The notes under the pieces were generated by a model. The model was not told the DNA's origin and did not search any database. It worked only from the letters and a program-made list of their open reading frames with translations. DNA of 64,000 nucleotides, taken from positions 18,910,001-18,974,000 of the forward strand of contig OX621237.1 in NCBI GenBank assembly GCA_951640165.1, in the 5' to 3' direction. Position numbers and translations under genes: made by a program. Origin of the DNA: Pseudoips prasinana (taxonomy: Eukaryota; Arthropoda; Insecta; Lepidoptera; Nolidae). Of the stretch, positions 11,800 to 23,777 are shown in pieces; position 1 is the first letter of the stretch, and each line of letters starts with the position of its first letter.

Positions 11800-12190
11800 G
11801 GCACTTCTTACCTTGTGGGATTTCACGTAGAGCCAGCGTTAAAGCAGATTTAGCGTCCTCATTGCTCCAACAACAGTCAGGTACCTTCCAGCTCTTTGAA
11901 GAGGGTGCCTGATGGTCCACCATGATTCTCTAAATATTTCATTCTAGTGTCGATTATCTTGAATTTGGTGTCATAAACGTCTGTTATTTCACCCAAATCT
12001 TTTTGAATTACTACAACCCTGGCGGTCGCTGTTTTCAGGGCTGAGAGTGAATCTTTAGAGATACCCTCCTGCTAGACTTGTCGCTGTTCCTCTTGGTGGC
12101 AAGCATGCTCCTCGTGGGGGGCTACTTCCTCCTCATTCTAGGCGCGGAACTGCTCCTCCTGGCGGCGGGCTTGTTCCAAGTGTAGACTTT
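11800..12190 (-). pseudogene. Decayed gag-like coding relic
   Basis: On the minus strand the sequence reads as a Glu/Gln-rich, coiled-coil-like segment (EEEVAPHEEHACHQEEQRQV). This is followed by an open stretch of about 60 codons that includes SALKTATARVVVIQKDLGEI and TDVYDTKFKIIDTRMKYLE. At least two stops and a frame change break it; a neighbouring frame continues SNEDAKSALTLALREIPQG. The length and style suggest the gag of an LTR retroelement. No family can be assigned. Confidence 0.4.
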
Positions 12191-12845
12191 CACAACAGAA
12201 AACAATTCGAAAATGAAATATCGAGCGGTACAGATTAAATGAAATTCTAGATTAGTCTTGGTTCAGAGAATGTAACTGTATTGAAATTACTATTATTGTG
12301 TAAATAATTATTAATAATCCTACTAATATACTGTTTGTTATTTACATATATTAAATTGTTATTGTATTAGTTGTGAAATGAATTTGTAAATTTTTTTGCC
12401 TATTGTAATTGATCGAATATATCATCGCATGCACTATGTTTCCGGCAGTACGTCGTAGTACCAACCTTAAGCAATATGAGCAGTCTTATAGCCAACTCTC
12501 CACCACTGCGTGCGCTCATTGGTTAAAACAAATAGCGCGCGTTTCCCCGGCTTCCTGTAACAAATTTCCATCCCTTGTCCAAAATCATTCCAACAAAAAA
12601 TTTGAAGCAACGAAAGACATTGCACATAAAACAAATACCTGCAAAGTACTTATTCCATTTTTATTTAAGTAAATTTATTAGCAAACAGGTTTTACAAAAA
12701 TTTTATTTTCGTATTACCCTCGTAATAAGTTTGATTTCATCCTTTGTAAGTTTTTAAAAGTGTCTTGTTTATTTTGGGTTTATTAAAAACCCATTATTGT
12801 GTAACTTTTTAATCTAAAAAATAACATCCGGGGACATTTAACATA
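12190..12845. other. AT-rich spacer
   Basis: No gene or recognisable repeat is seen. Short open frames here have no motifs. Confidence 0.4.
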
Positions 12846-13225
12846 TTGCCCTCTGATCTCAAACTAGGCAGGGCCTGTACTATCCTTATACATTTCTAAA
12901 TAGATACATATCACACTAATATTATAAATTTGAAAGTTTGTGAGTGTGTGTATGTTTGTTACTTATTCACGGCTAAATGGCTGGAGCAATTTTAATAAAA
13001 TTTGGTATATAGTTAGCTGACACCTTGGATTAACACATAGGCTATAAATTATAAAGTTTAACGTCGGTAAAACCGCGGACCACATACTGTTATAAATAAA
13101 TTACACCAGGCACAGAAACAATGACGCTCAACACACGAAGATTTGTCCTAGGGGATCATACCCACGACCTCGGGCTTACCAGTTATGGTCCACTGACCAT
13201 TAGACTAACAGAGGCAGTCCAGGCG
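12846..13225 (-). repeat. Cluster of repeat fragments
   Basis: A SINE 3' fragment (GATCTCAAACTAGGCAGGGC, about 12855-12890) comes first. A repeat containing ACTAATATTATAAATTTGAA and ending ACCGCGGACCACA follows (12903-13080), resembling the complement of the common lepidopteran element at 39346-39546. Then a tRNA-like SINE head lies on the minus strand (complement of B box near 13150-13165, 13085-13220). Confidence 0.5.
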
Positions 13226-13253
13226 AAGTTACAATCCAACAGTTTTTTTTTCA

Positions 13254-13496
13254 GGGGCTCTACCGGCTAAGCCGCCGAACATCGTTTTCGTGAATGGCGT
13301 TGAAATAAATAAAGGTTAAAAATGGCTTAATTAATCGTTAAATTGGCTTCCATGACCACATGTGACGTCATAAATGGTCCGGAGTCGATTGTCAACGTTG
13401 AAACTGATTTAATGATTGATTAAGTCATTTTTAACCTTTATTTATTTGAACGCCTTTCACGAAAACGATGTTCGGTGACTTGGCCGGTAGAGCCCC
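13254..13496. mobile_element. MITE with about 85-bp inverted repeats
   Basis: The ends mirror each other: GGGGCTCTACCGGCTAAG at the left and the complement of GGGGCTCTACCGGCCAAG at the right, continuing through CGAACATCGTTTTCGTGAA and AAATAAATAAAGGTTAAAAA with few mismatches. It is 243 bp with no coding capacity. The autonomous partner is not in the window. Confidence 0.85.
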
Positions 13497-13499
13497 AGA

Positions 13500-15050
13500 T
13501 CAGTTTAAACAATATCTATTGTGTAATTAAAGTCTGCGACTTTCATTTTCGTCATATCTTAATTATTGTAAAACGTGTTATCGTGGATGCGTTGGAAGAA
13601 ATGTGTAATCACGCTGAAACGGTTACTAATATGTGAGGTAGAAACTTGTTTGTAAAGTTACATCAAAATGATTGTACATCAAAAAACCCGTATCTCATTA
13701 TAGCGTACAACGACTTTGATATAGATTCACAAAGAAATAGTCTCGGTACCTATGTGTATGAAAGGAAGTACTGAATTTACGTAAACTTAATTTAATGATT
13801 TCAAGATCTAGGTACTGTTATTTTAAAAAAAGTAACAAATTAATTACTAATTTCATTCATTTCATTTGGAACATTTTAATCGTAAGTTGATTTTTATGCC
13901 ACGTGCCACGTGGCATTAAGAAAATACATGAGGAGGGGAGGACACATGGGGAGAGTAGGTGCCCTATAATGCCCTATTAAAGATGAATCTTTGTCTCAAA
14001 CACGAAAAAACGGCATAAACCATGGGTGATAGCGCGGGGCATAACTAGTCTGCAAATAAAATGCACTTTTTTTGTCCACTCGTGTTATGGAGCAATGGCT
14101 CGAACGTTCAGTGCATTCGTCAGTTTCAAGTGTTTAAAATACACTTGATACGTTAAAAATAATTACAATCAATTTGAAAAACGAATATATGGGACCATAA
14201 AGAAAGCAAAAAAAGAAGATTCGTAATATCGGTCGCCAAAATACGAAGAAATCGCATATGAAACACAAACAAAAATAAAAAAATAAGTACTCGAATTATT
14301 CATTTCCTACAATAATTATAAGTGGGTTAAAAAAGAGTGTCAGAAATACAGCATTATTTTTAATTAATAAAAATTGTTATTAACTTAATTATATGTTGAG
14401 ATAGTCCTTGCGACAGACGGACATATATTTTCAGATTGAGGAAGTTTAACTATTTCTTACAGTTAAACTCCCTCAGTCAAATCATTTCTACCAATTTGAT
14501 ACGCGCCAAAAATATAACCACAGAAATCAGATATAAGGCAGCTATTCCTACAATCATTGTAACTAACAATTATTCCAACAGTGCTACAGTGCTGATATCC
14601 GATTGGGCGAATCAGGTTGAGTCCATGGCTAGTGAACAGGAAAATCTTCTGGTAATAAAATTGTTATAATGCTCATAAACTGGCTACTTCCTTACCCATT
14701 ACTTAATAACAATAAGTACCTAGGAAACTGAAGCCCACGCGTGTGTACACGCATTTGAGTGACACGAACAACTAAAATAATTTACTTAACCGATTTTCAG
14801 AATTAGACGTTCGCGTAGTAGAAACTTTCTTCCGACTTTTTCACTTGAGTTGATCAATCAGTTAGCTGACAGACGGAAAAATATAAAAATACTAACAAAT
14901 GTCCCCTATTCCATACAAAAACATCGCATTTCTTTCTAATTCTCATAAAACAGACAGAGCATCCATCGTTAGTTGTATTAATTTAGTTTTGGCGCGAAAT
15001 ACTAAGAAAAAATAAGGGCGGGACACGTTTGAGCCAGCCAACTAACTATG
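13500..15050. other. Non-coding stretch
   Basis: No gene is supported. It holds a 21-base near-palindrome at 13896-13916 (ATGCCACGTG, CC... type) and a small 13-base-arm hairpin at 14438-14475. Confidence 0.4.
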
Positions 15051-15056
15051 CAGCCG

Positions 15057-15126
15057 ATAAGCCGCTTTAGTAGTTTCACAGTTCTATGGGCATACATTGA
15101 ACTGTGACACTACTAAAGTGGCTTAT
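15057..15126. repeat. Hairpin of miRNA-precursor size
   Basis: Arms 15057-15084 and 15099-15126 (28 bases each) pair with two mismatches, one of which would be a G-U in RNA, around a 14-base loop. The arms begin ATAAGCCGCTTTAG and end CTAAAGTGGCTTAT. Size and pairing suit a pre-miRNA stem or a tiny foldback element. No known miRNA is recognised. Confidence 0.7.
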
Positions 15127-16905
15127 AAATCTTGTTTTCATGATTGCTATATTACAGAGTGGAAAAATTACATTTAAATTAGTTTAGTGGTGCAAAGCCT
15201 AGAATCGCTAGCAATACCATACACCAAATCCTATTAATATCTATTATATATTAAGTGTAGTAGTTAGTAGTAAGTAATTTATTAAGTGAAACGCAGGTGA
15301 CATCCGGTTATAAAACCGGAATAAAATAATAGCACAATGATGTTTAAAGGGTGGTCTCGTCGCAAGCTGAGATTTTATAACTAGGTACATATAGGAATGT
15401 ATTTTTCGGCAAAATAAATTTTAGGCAGCTGGAACAAGTACCTATATCCTAGTAATTAACCTAGAGCTTCTAACAATGCAATACAATACAAAACTCTTTA
15501 TTGTACACCAAAAATAAATATTAGTTGCAAAAATAGTTATTATATTATGTACAAAGGGCGGTCTTATCGCTAGTTGCAATTTCCTCCAGACAACCTTGAG
15601 ATGGACAGAACTAGTGAGAAATGAAAAAACAATGACATACGACTTGCTCCACTCGCTCCATTTATGGTATTAACGGCTTATTTTGAAGAGCTTTTGAGAA
15701 TTTTATTTTTAAGATTGTATTAATTAATAATACGAAAATTATTAGACGCTAGTTTGGGTATACCTACCTATAGGTACCAAAAGACATTCTACACTATAAA
15801 GAGAATGTGTAGTCTATATGGATGCGCTGTAAACGATAGAACAGCTCATTTCGAAGTAATCAGTTACCAATGGAGATACGTTCACCGAGCATATTATGCC
15901 TAGCAGTACCTATATCAAAATCCATTTAGTGTGAAAAACGCCTTTTAGAAATCAAGCAAGCAGAGTAATGTGAGATATCCATTATCCATGCCTTGTCAGA
16001 TAACTTCAGTGATCTTTACAAGAGCAGAAGCCATTCTTAGCCCTCGACGAAAGAAGAAGGGGGTTTAAAGGGGCCGGCCTGAACGTATTTCGGCTGGTAA
16101 GATGAAATAGCCTAAAGCGCTTATAGGAATGAAAAACATTAAGATGGTGGACCATGACAGGACATGGTCTTTTTAAGGCCAGTTGTATAAAAGTCGTAGT
16201 TATTGCTACGCGATAACAAATTCTTTCTACTCATATTAACACCCATCGAAGTCACAGACCCAGCAGCAAGTTGATCGTGCCGCTATTTTGTCACTGAGAT
16301 CCGTAACTTAGTAGACTTCGGTCGTCGACGTTATGCGCTCACAGAAAAACCTTATCTACTTATTGTTTCCTTCATTTATTTTAATCAGAATTGATATTAC
16401 TATTCAGTTTTCAGTAAAACCACTGATTTATTATATCGGACTTATATGGAACTTTGTTCCTTGGAAGACCGTTTGGGAGAGTTTAATTAAACTTAGGTTG
16501 GTAGATCGAAAAAGAAATTCTGCAAATGGGATTACATTTCCACATCACAAAACATCTACGAGTGCGGCGTGTCGCCTAACTAAGCCGTGCAAACTAGGCA
16601 GACCCTGTACTATGGCAAGCAGATAACTGAGAAACAATACAAAGGTAGGTACATATTACATAAGTGGATTTTTAGAGAATAAATACAACCAGGAAGGTAT
16701 ACCTACTAAGTAGATGTTAATATATAATTTTTTTTCAATAGTTTAATTACTTTCGTAGCACCGACGCATTCACACATCGACGAAGTGAGCTCCTCCTCCT
16801 TCCTTTTTAAGGATCGCTTCCACGCAGTTTTCAATTGCAGTAATTGGATTTTCGTCATAAAATATATTCCTATACCTATGTATTTTTTATTTTTATAATC
16901 ACTAG
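15127..16905. other. Non-coding stretch with repeat fragments
   Basis: A piece at about 15480-15615 (TTTATTGTACACCA ... TACAAAGGGCGGTCTTATCG) resembles the 3' part of a common lepidopteran repeat; a shorter echo (GGGTGGTCTCGTCGCAAGCT) lies at 15350. Near 16590 is a SINE scrap (AAACTAGGCAGACCCTGTAC). No gene is supported. Confidence 0.4.
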
Positions 16906-16998
16906 ATTCCCGGTTGAGATTGTACCTAAGGAGTATGATAATATTTGTATATAAAGTATACAAATATTATCATTCACCTTACAATCTCAACCCGGAAT
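16906..16998. repeat. Long foldback hairpin
   Basis: Arms of about 43 bases mirror each other around a 5-base loop (TAAAG). The outer part is ATTCCCGGTTGAGATTGTA and the inner part ATGATAATATTTGTATA, with a small bulge between them. It may be a very short MITE. Confidence 0.8.
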
Positions 16999-16999
16999 T

Positions 17000-18095
17000 A
17001 TTAGAGTTAGGTATACTTATTTTTATCCCGTAGCACAATTCCTTTTTTCTTTGACTACTGCCTTTTTTACTAGCGATAGCAAATCCTCGAACGGAAAAGC
17101 CTAATTGAAGTCTATCATAATTTTGTTATTAATAGTTACGACTGCAACGAAAGTCATGCCCAACATGGCACGAAAATTTCTCTCGTAAAATGAATTTGCA
17201 TTTGCTTTATTCGCCGTTAATTTGTAAAAACTTATATTAAATTAATTTAATATACATCTGCAACTTCCCGAAGAGAAATTTATAATATTTTTTCCTTGGC
17301 ATCTTGATTTACTGACTAGCTATATAGACTTTCACCATAGGATATACGATTGGATGTGTCAAAACGTCTTCTACGAGAAAACCAATAAAACCATTCAATG
17401 TAAAATAGTAACAACAGACAATAAAACGAAAAATATGGGATACTCATAGGTATAATTTGAATGTTTGAATGATATACCTACTAGAAATAGTTCTTATATG
17501 GAAAAGTATATGGATATCTTGAACTTCCAAAATAACTTCCGCTTGAAACGTCGCATACCTACCTATGTACAGATAAGAAGTTTAGTACCAATGCGATAGT
17601 GCTTAGTGCTTGAAATAAGAACTAAATGTTAAAATTAACACAACGGCACAGCTACGATATACATAAATTACGTAGGTATCACGTCCCGTTTATCAATATT
17701 TCAAAATTAAAATAAAATCTAGGTACGTCAAAATATTACTGGGTGAAGAAAAAGGAACTTCTTCTCAACAGTAAATATTTCTTTATCATGATTGGAGTAA
17801 ATTGTTTATAAAGTTACTATACCTAACGGAATTCCGCTAGGTATAGGTAATTGAAAATTTATGAGCCCTGAGCTCAAACCCTAAAACCCTAGTTTTGAAC
17901 TTTCGAATTAATTCTAAGTAAGTTCTGCAATTATTAGATAAAGAATTCTTTTAGGGTGTTAAGTTAAACTATGCTAATTAGTTATCACAAAAAAACTGAA
18001 CCAGAAATGTTCAACAGAACGAGAAAATATCGAAAACTGATGTTGGGTGAAATTTACGAAAAAAATCATTAAAGAAATTATATCACGAACGAAAA
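17000..18095. other. AT-rich spacer
   Basis: No gene, RNA or recognisable repeat is seen. Confidence 0.4.
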
Positions 18096-18274
18096 CCACA
18101 AAAAAGTATCGGGAATAGATGATTTGTTTATGGTTCCAAATTCAAATGTTTGTATTTTTTTGTTGTTAGATTGACGTAACTGTTTTCCATTTTGGCGCGG
18201 AGTTTGAGTTGCATTATATTAAATACAGTGCTGGTTTTAGTAATATCATATATAGTGTGTATTGCGAATTTCAT

Positions 18275-19068
18275 AATGGATAAAAATACCGAACAAAGAG
18301 TTTGTCTTAAATTTTGCATCGCTAATGGAATTTCGTGTTCAGAGTCACTGAAAATGTTACAGAAGGCTTTCGGTGAATCGACTTTATCAAAAACTCGTGC
18401 TTATGAGTGGTTCAAAGCGTTCAAAAGCGGTCGAGATGTGATGAAAGATTTGCCTCGCTCTGGTAGGCCATCAACGTCTGCAACTGAAGTTAACATCGCA
18501 AAAGTGAAGGAAATAGTGACTGAAAATCCTCATTCAATTCTGAGAGGCATAGCCGCCGAACTTTCTGTATCTCACGAGTCGATTCGTACCATTTGAACTA
18601 ATCATTTGGGTATGAAACATGTTGCCGCTCGGCTAGTCCCACAAGATCTGAATTTTCTCTAAAAACTCAATCGCATGAAAATCACTGAGGACATGATAGA
18701 ACGAGTCAATTCCGACCCAACATTCATGAAACGCATTGTTACTGGTGACGAGATGTGGGTTTACGAGTTTGACATGCAAACTAGTCAACAAGCTTCGGAG
18801 TGGCGCCTTCCAACTGAACCGAAACCGAAAAAACTACGCCAAAGTCGATCAAAAATCAAAGTCATGTTGACTGTTTTCTTTGACTATCGCGGTGTTGTGC
18901 ACTCTGAATTCTTACCGGAAGGTCGAACGGTAAATAAAGAATATTATTTGAGCGTTATGCGGCGCTTAAGAGAGCAAATTCGACGATAAAGGCCAGATTT
19001 GTGGAAAGAAAATTCTTGGATTTTGCACCACGATAATGCGCCTTTGCACAAGGCCATCATTGTGAACG
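18275..19068 (+). pseudogene. Mariner transposase pseudogene, 5' part
   Basis: From Met at 18275 the frame gives the mariner amino-terminal HTH (KAFGESTLSKTRAYEWFKAF, SGRPSTS), the WVYE region preceded by IVTGDE (first catalytic Asp) and HHDNAPLHKA (second). In-frame stops follow SHESIRTI and QDLNFL, and another follows LREQIRR. The 3' part, with YSPDMAP (third Asp), lies beyond the LTR insertion at about 25520-25760. This is a D,D34D mariner and cannot be active as it stands. Confidence 0.85.
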
Positions 19069-19072
19069 AAAC

Positions 19073-19208
19073 TGTAACGTTGTAATTATTGGTTTAATTA
19101 TTAATTAAAAGAAAATAAGTAAGCTGTTAATGTGACGTACGAAAACTATATTTTTAATGGCATTTCATAATGATTAATAAGTTTAACATTAGTTGTCTAT
19201 ACTTTACA
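19073..19208 (-). repeat. 3' LTR of the Ty3/Gypsy element
   Basis: It matches 23672-23777 plus 25479-25507 almost base for base. On the plus strand it begins TGTAACGTTGTAATTATTGG and ends CTTTACA. The purine tract at 19209-19222 marks the internal edge. Confidence 0.85.
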
Positions 19209-19412
19209 TCTCCCTTTCTTTGTAAACTAAAAACATTGTATTTTAAACATACATATGACTTAACATATTAATTTTAATTACCTTTAAAATAATATTAAAT
19301 TATAGTCTTTTTTTGCATAACATACTATTATGTTAATAATTATACCTATAATCATTATTTGCTTACTGTAACTTACAAAATAATATTGTAATTACTAATT
19401 TAAGTATTATTA

Positions 19413-22179
19413 TTAAAGATCAAGTCTATTTATTGTTTTAATTATTCTACCAAATCTTGATGATCGTAGTGCTGTCGCTGGTTGCGCCATGTTTGACTTC
19501 TGCAAATAAATAGAAGTGTCTGATGACGAGCTTGTTGACGCTGGGGGTGACTTAGGAACAGCTGGTGATTGTGAGTGTTCTTGAGATGGAACCTCTTGTA
19601 CTGCTGGTTCATCTGTGTATTTAGTTTCAGGAACGATCACTCTGTTGCTGGTAATGTCTGCTTGTGTCTTGTGTAGATGACTGAAGTTTCTACGTAAGAT
19701 TTGGCCTTGATCAGTTTCAATAATTACCGATCTTGGTAGACCTTCAGGCTTTTCTACCTCTCTTGCCCCTTCCCATTGGCGATCAGCAACTTTGTGTCTG
19801 ACTTTATCATTAATATTAAAATTGCCTGGTCTTTTAGTGTGTTTAGTACCGTAGTTGGCTTAATCTTATTAGTTCAGCTGTGACTCCTAGCATTATTTTT
19901 GGTTTTAGATTACTGTCTTTTATATGTAATGGAGATTTGGTTATTCTGCTGAATAGACGTTGGTTGGGTGAACCTAAAATATCATTTCTTGGTGTATTTC
20001 TCCAGTTTAATAAAGCTAGTTGAACATCAGACTTGTCAATACTAAATTTTACCACTTCTGACACCATGTAACGTTGTAATTATTATTGGTTTAATTATTA
20101 ATTTAAAGAAAATAAGTAAGCGGTTAATGTGACATACGAAAACTATATTTTTAACATGTTCTTGGCTACTTGAACTGCTTATTCCATTGTCAGTTTGTAG
20201 CTCTTCTGGTATTCTATGTACAGCAAACCATCTTTTCAGTTGTTCTATAACTTCATATGAAGACTGACCTTTTAGCAGTTGAAAATCTAAATATCCAGAG
20301 TAGCTGTCACAGATTACGACGTAAGTTTTTCCTTTTAATTCAAATAGATCAGATGCAACTATTTGCCATGGAAGTGTAGGAATCTTTTTAACTAGCACTA
20401 TATCTTTAATATTGTCTCTTTGTGTTTGTTCACAGACAGAGCAGGTTTTAACTAGTTTTATGATGTCATCATATTGTCCCTTCCAGTAGAGAATTTGTCG
20501 TGCTCTTCTTAAACAGCTGTGTATACCTACATGTCCTTGATGAATAATTTTTAGCATTTTAGGGATCTGTGATCTTGGAACTACAATTTTGTTTCCTTTG
20601 AAAATTATGCCTTTGAGATAACTCAATTCTTCTTTAAAGTTAAAATAGTGTTGTAGTTCTGTGGGAAGTTCACTGACTTTTTCTGGAAATCCTTTTACTA
20701 TTGTCTGAAGTAGGAACTGTAAATTTGGATTCTCTTTTGTAGCTGTAATTAACTCCTCTTTTGCATCAAGTGACATCGGTAGTATTACTGTATCTTGCAA
20801 ATTTTCTTCTTGTTCATATTTCAGTTTAGATGTATCACAGTCTCGACTAAGAAAGTCGGCTAAGGGTATTTCTGTGCCTTTTTTAAATATGACTTTTGGT
20901 GCGTATGGTGCAAGATTGAATATTATGCGTTGCAATCTCGCTGGAGCAGATTGTATATTTTTCTTGAAGATTGTCTCAAGTGGCTTATGGTCTGATTCTA
21001 CTGTCATTTCTTTACCATAAACATATTCGTGAAACTTCTTACATCCAAACAGTATAGCGAGTGCTTCTTTTTCAATCTGTGGATAATTCTCTTCAGACTT
21101 GGTTAACGCTCTTGCTCCATAGGCTAACGGTTGTCCTTCTTGAAGAAGTGAAGCGCCAAGATTTTTTGAACTTGCGTCTACGCTTAATGTTACAGGTTTG
21201 TTTACATCATATAGTCTCAATACTGGGGGACTTTGAAGAACTTGTTTTATTTTGTTCAAAGCTTCTTCATGATGAATTTCCCATATAAAGCTTGTATTTT
21301 TGTGTAACATATCTCTCAGTGGATTTGTTAGGTCAGACATTTTCGGAATAAATTTATTTAGGTATGTGATCATGCCTAGTAGTCTCTGTAGCTCTGTTTT
21401 GTTCATGGGTGTTTTCATTGCCTGTATAGCTTCTACTTTTTCTGGGTCTGCTTCTAGTCCGTTTGCTGAAATAATGTGCCCCAGAAATTTTATTCGTTCA
21501 GATTCAAAAATACATTTACTTTTATTAAGTTTGAAGCCGGATTTCCTTAGTGTTTCTATGACTTCACTAACGGTTTTTTGTAGTTCTTCTCTACATTTTG
21601 CATACATAAAAATATCATCGATTGATACCCTCACATTTTTAAATTTACTGAGCAAATCTGTTAAAATTTCTTGGAATATTTCAGGTGCTGATGATACTCC
21701 AAATGGAAGTCTCTTGAAAGAATATCTTCCCCATATTTTTTGTGTCCTTTCCGAAAGTCTAATTTGCCAAAATCCATTAGTGCAATAATAATGCAAAAAA
21801 TTTTGAACCTTTAATATCAGCTGAAATTTCCTCTATAGTAGTACTAAGTGGAAAATGACGTCTCAAAATATTTTTGTTTACATCTGATGGATCTATACAA
21901 ATTCTTATTTTGCCTTTTTGTTGAACAATTACCATAGGACTTACAGCAGGGGTAGGCTCTGTTTCTGGTTTTATGACGTCTAATTTGACAGAATTCAAGT
22001 TCTTGCTTTACCTTATCTCTTATAGCATATGGAATTCTTCTTGGTGGTTTAATTTCAAGTTTTGGGTTCTCTATTAGATCAATATCATACTCATAATCTT
22101 TATAACAGCCCAAACCTTCGAAGATGTTATCTTCACTTTCACTTTGATTAAGTGTTTTCACCCTTGTAATAAGTTCCAA
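19413..22179 (-). pseudogene. Gypsy pol pseudogene: RT, RNase H, integrase
   Basis: In order on the minus strand there is an RT amino part (SPMVIVQQKGKIRICIDPSD), then RT (GFWQIRLSERTQ, LPFGVSSAPEIFQ, and VSIDDIFMY in place of the usual YIDD box). RNase H follows (VTLSVDASSKNLGASLLQEG), then the integrase zinc finger (HQGHVGIHSCLRRAR, CSVCEQTQ) and part of the integrase core (LQTDNG). After an 88-bp LTR fragment the integrase tail resumes (VADRQWEGAREVEKPEGLPR). The integrase catalytic Glu region is missing. A frameshift lies near 21790. Confidence 0.85.
20067..20154 (-). repeat. LTR fragment embedded in integrase
   Basis: These 88 bases repeat the plus-strand start of the LTR. The join at 20056-20067 lies in an 11-base match (complement of TGGTGTCAGAA) between the primer-binding site and the integrase gene. 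It replaces part of the integrase core. Confidence 0.8.
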
Positions 22180-22299
22180 CTTTTCACAGGTGGCAAGTCC
22201 TAGGATCGGTGTAACATTTTCTTTACTACCTTAAATATAATGTTGTTTTCTTCATTTTTTATTTTACAGAGAAGCTCTGCTTCGCCTAGAACTACCATT

Positions 22300-23609
22300 T
22301 TATCTTCTGTGTAACTTATTACATTTTTGTTCGGCTTGGTTTCTTATGTTCGTTTTGTTCATTAAGTGTCTGGGTAACACGTTGTATTGTGCTCCTGTAT
22401 CTAGTTTAGCAATGAATTTCACATTACCAACTTGTACTTTTTCTGTCCAGTCTTTCTTTTGTCTGGCACTTAGAGCTGATACGTATACCTCATCTTCAGA
22501 ACTATTGGAATATTCTTTTATTGTATTCACTGTATTTTTCTGTTTAGGATATTTCTGCTTAGTGCGGCACATATTGGCAAAATGACAATTTTCATTGCAC
22601 TTAGTCCATTGTTTGTTAAATGCTGGACATTCTCTGCATTTATGGTTTGTACCACATCTGTTGCAGTCAAAGTATTCAATTTGTTTATTTTTGATACCTT
22701 TATTTCTCACTGCTAATATCTTATCTGCATTATTTTTACCTTAGAACTCGTCTAGTTGTTTGGAAATCCTTTATGGATCATCCCGCCGCTGGGGAAGCGA
22801 CGGGGTATGTCGGACTCCCAGCCAGATGGTAGGGCTGGGTTTACCGACTAAAACCCCACGGTGTTCCTCACCCACCTTTAGTCCAGACCACGGGATTCGC
22901 TCGCGCATTCACCGCAGCCTGGACAGGTGCTGGCTCACTTTTCAGTGAGCCTCACTTCTGTTGGGGACATCCATGTCCCCCTCTTCAAGAGAGACGCGCG
23001 CGGAACACGGCGCGCCACCGTCTCGGGCCTATTCTGGTCGGATGGTGGAATGCCCCATGTCCACCATTCCTCCATGATGGGTCTTACCGCCACTATTGTG
23101 GCGTGCCCCAGCTTTGTTTAAGTCTAGTTTATCTTCTGTTAACAACTTCTCTCTTACTTCACTCGATCGGATGCCGAACACTATCTTGTCTTTTAGCATT
23201 TCGTCGAGTAAATTGTCAAATTCGCATTTGCTTGCCTGAGTTTTTATTCTGGTCATAAATTCAATAAATTGTTCATCTTCATTTTGAACAATTTTGAAAA
23301 ATATAAATCTTTCAAAGGATATAGGTATTTGTTTATGGTGCGAAGTATTCTTTAAACGTCTTTAATAAATTGCAAGTTATTTTTATCTTCGTCTCTAAGG
23401 TTAAAACTGTTGTATGTTTCGATCGCTTCTGAGCCTATCACTGCCATAAATGTTGCTGCTTGGACTTCGGCTGGCTTTTTATCTAGTTGAACAGCGATTG
23501 CATACCACTCAAATTGTTGTTACCATTTTTTCCAGCACGACGATTTGTTCGAGTCAATTTGTAAATTAGCTGGTGGCTTTATTCCAGATACTGCGTCGTT
23601 CGTAGCCAT
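22300..23609 (-). pseudogene. Gypsy gag and protease pseudogene
   Basis: Gag starts at 23609 and has the typical retroviral-like gag amino part (KPPANLQID, EAIETYNSFNLRDED) with stop codons at W*QQF and KDV*RI. It continues (LLDEMLKDKIVFGIRSSEVR), is interrupted at 23108-22775, then gives zinc knuckles (CNRCGTNHKCRECPAF, CNENCHFANMC) and the protease active site (AKLDTGAQYNVLP). Gag and pol are separated by a stop and frameshift. Confidence 0.8.
22775..23108 (-). mobile_element. R1-like LINE tail or SINE inserted in gag
   Basis: A GC-rich block interrupts the gag frame between LDLNKA and the following coding part. It contains GGTATGTCGGACTC and CCGACTAAAACCCCACGG, shared in style with the 3' UTR of the R1-clade LINE at 41484-42630. 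It lacks coding sequence. The insertion boundaries are estimates. Confidence 0.5.
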
Positions 23610-23653
23610 TTTACAACTTTCTCACAAATTTTCATTTCATTTAAAACGTTTTA

Positions 23654-23671
23654 TTTATAATTCTGACACCA
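23654..23671 (-). other. Primer-binding site of the Ty3/Gypsy element
   Basis: On the minus strand TGGTGTCAGAA directly follows the 5' LTR end, fitting a tRNA 3' end terminating in CCA. The sequence resembles tRNA-Leu-type sites, which is an inference. Confidence 0.6.
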
Positions 23672-23777
23672 TGTAACGTTGTAATTATTGGTTTAATTAT
23701 TAATTTAAAGAAAATAAGTAAGTGGTTAATGTGACATACGAAATATTTTAATGGCATTTCATAATGATTAATAAGTT

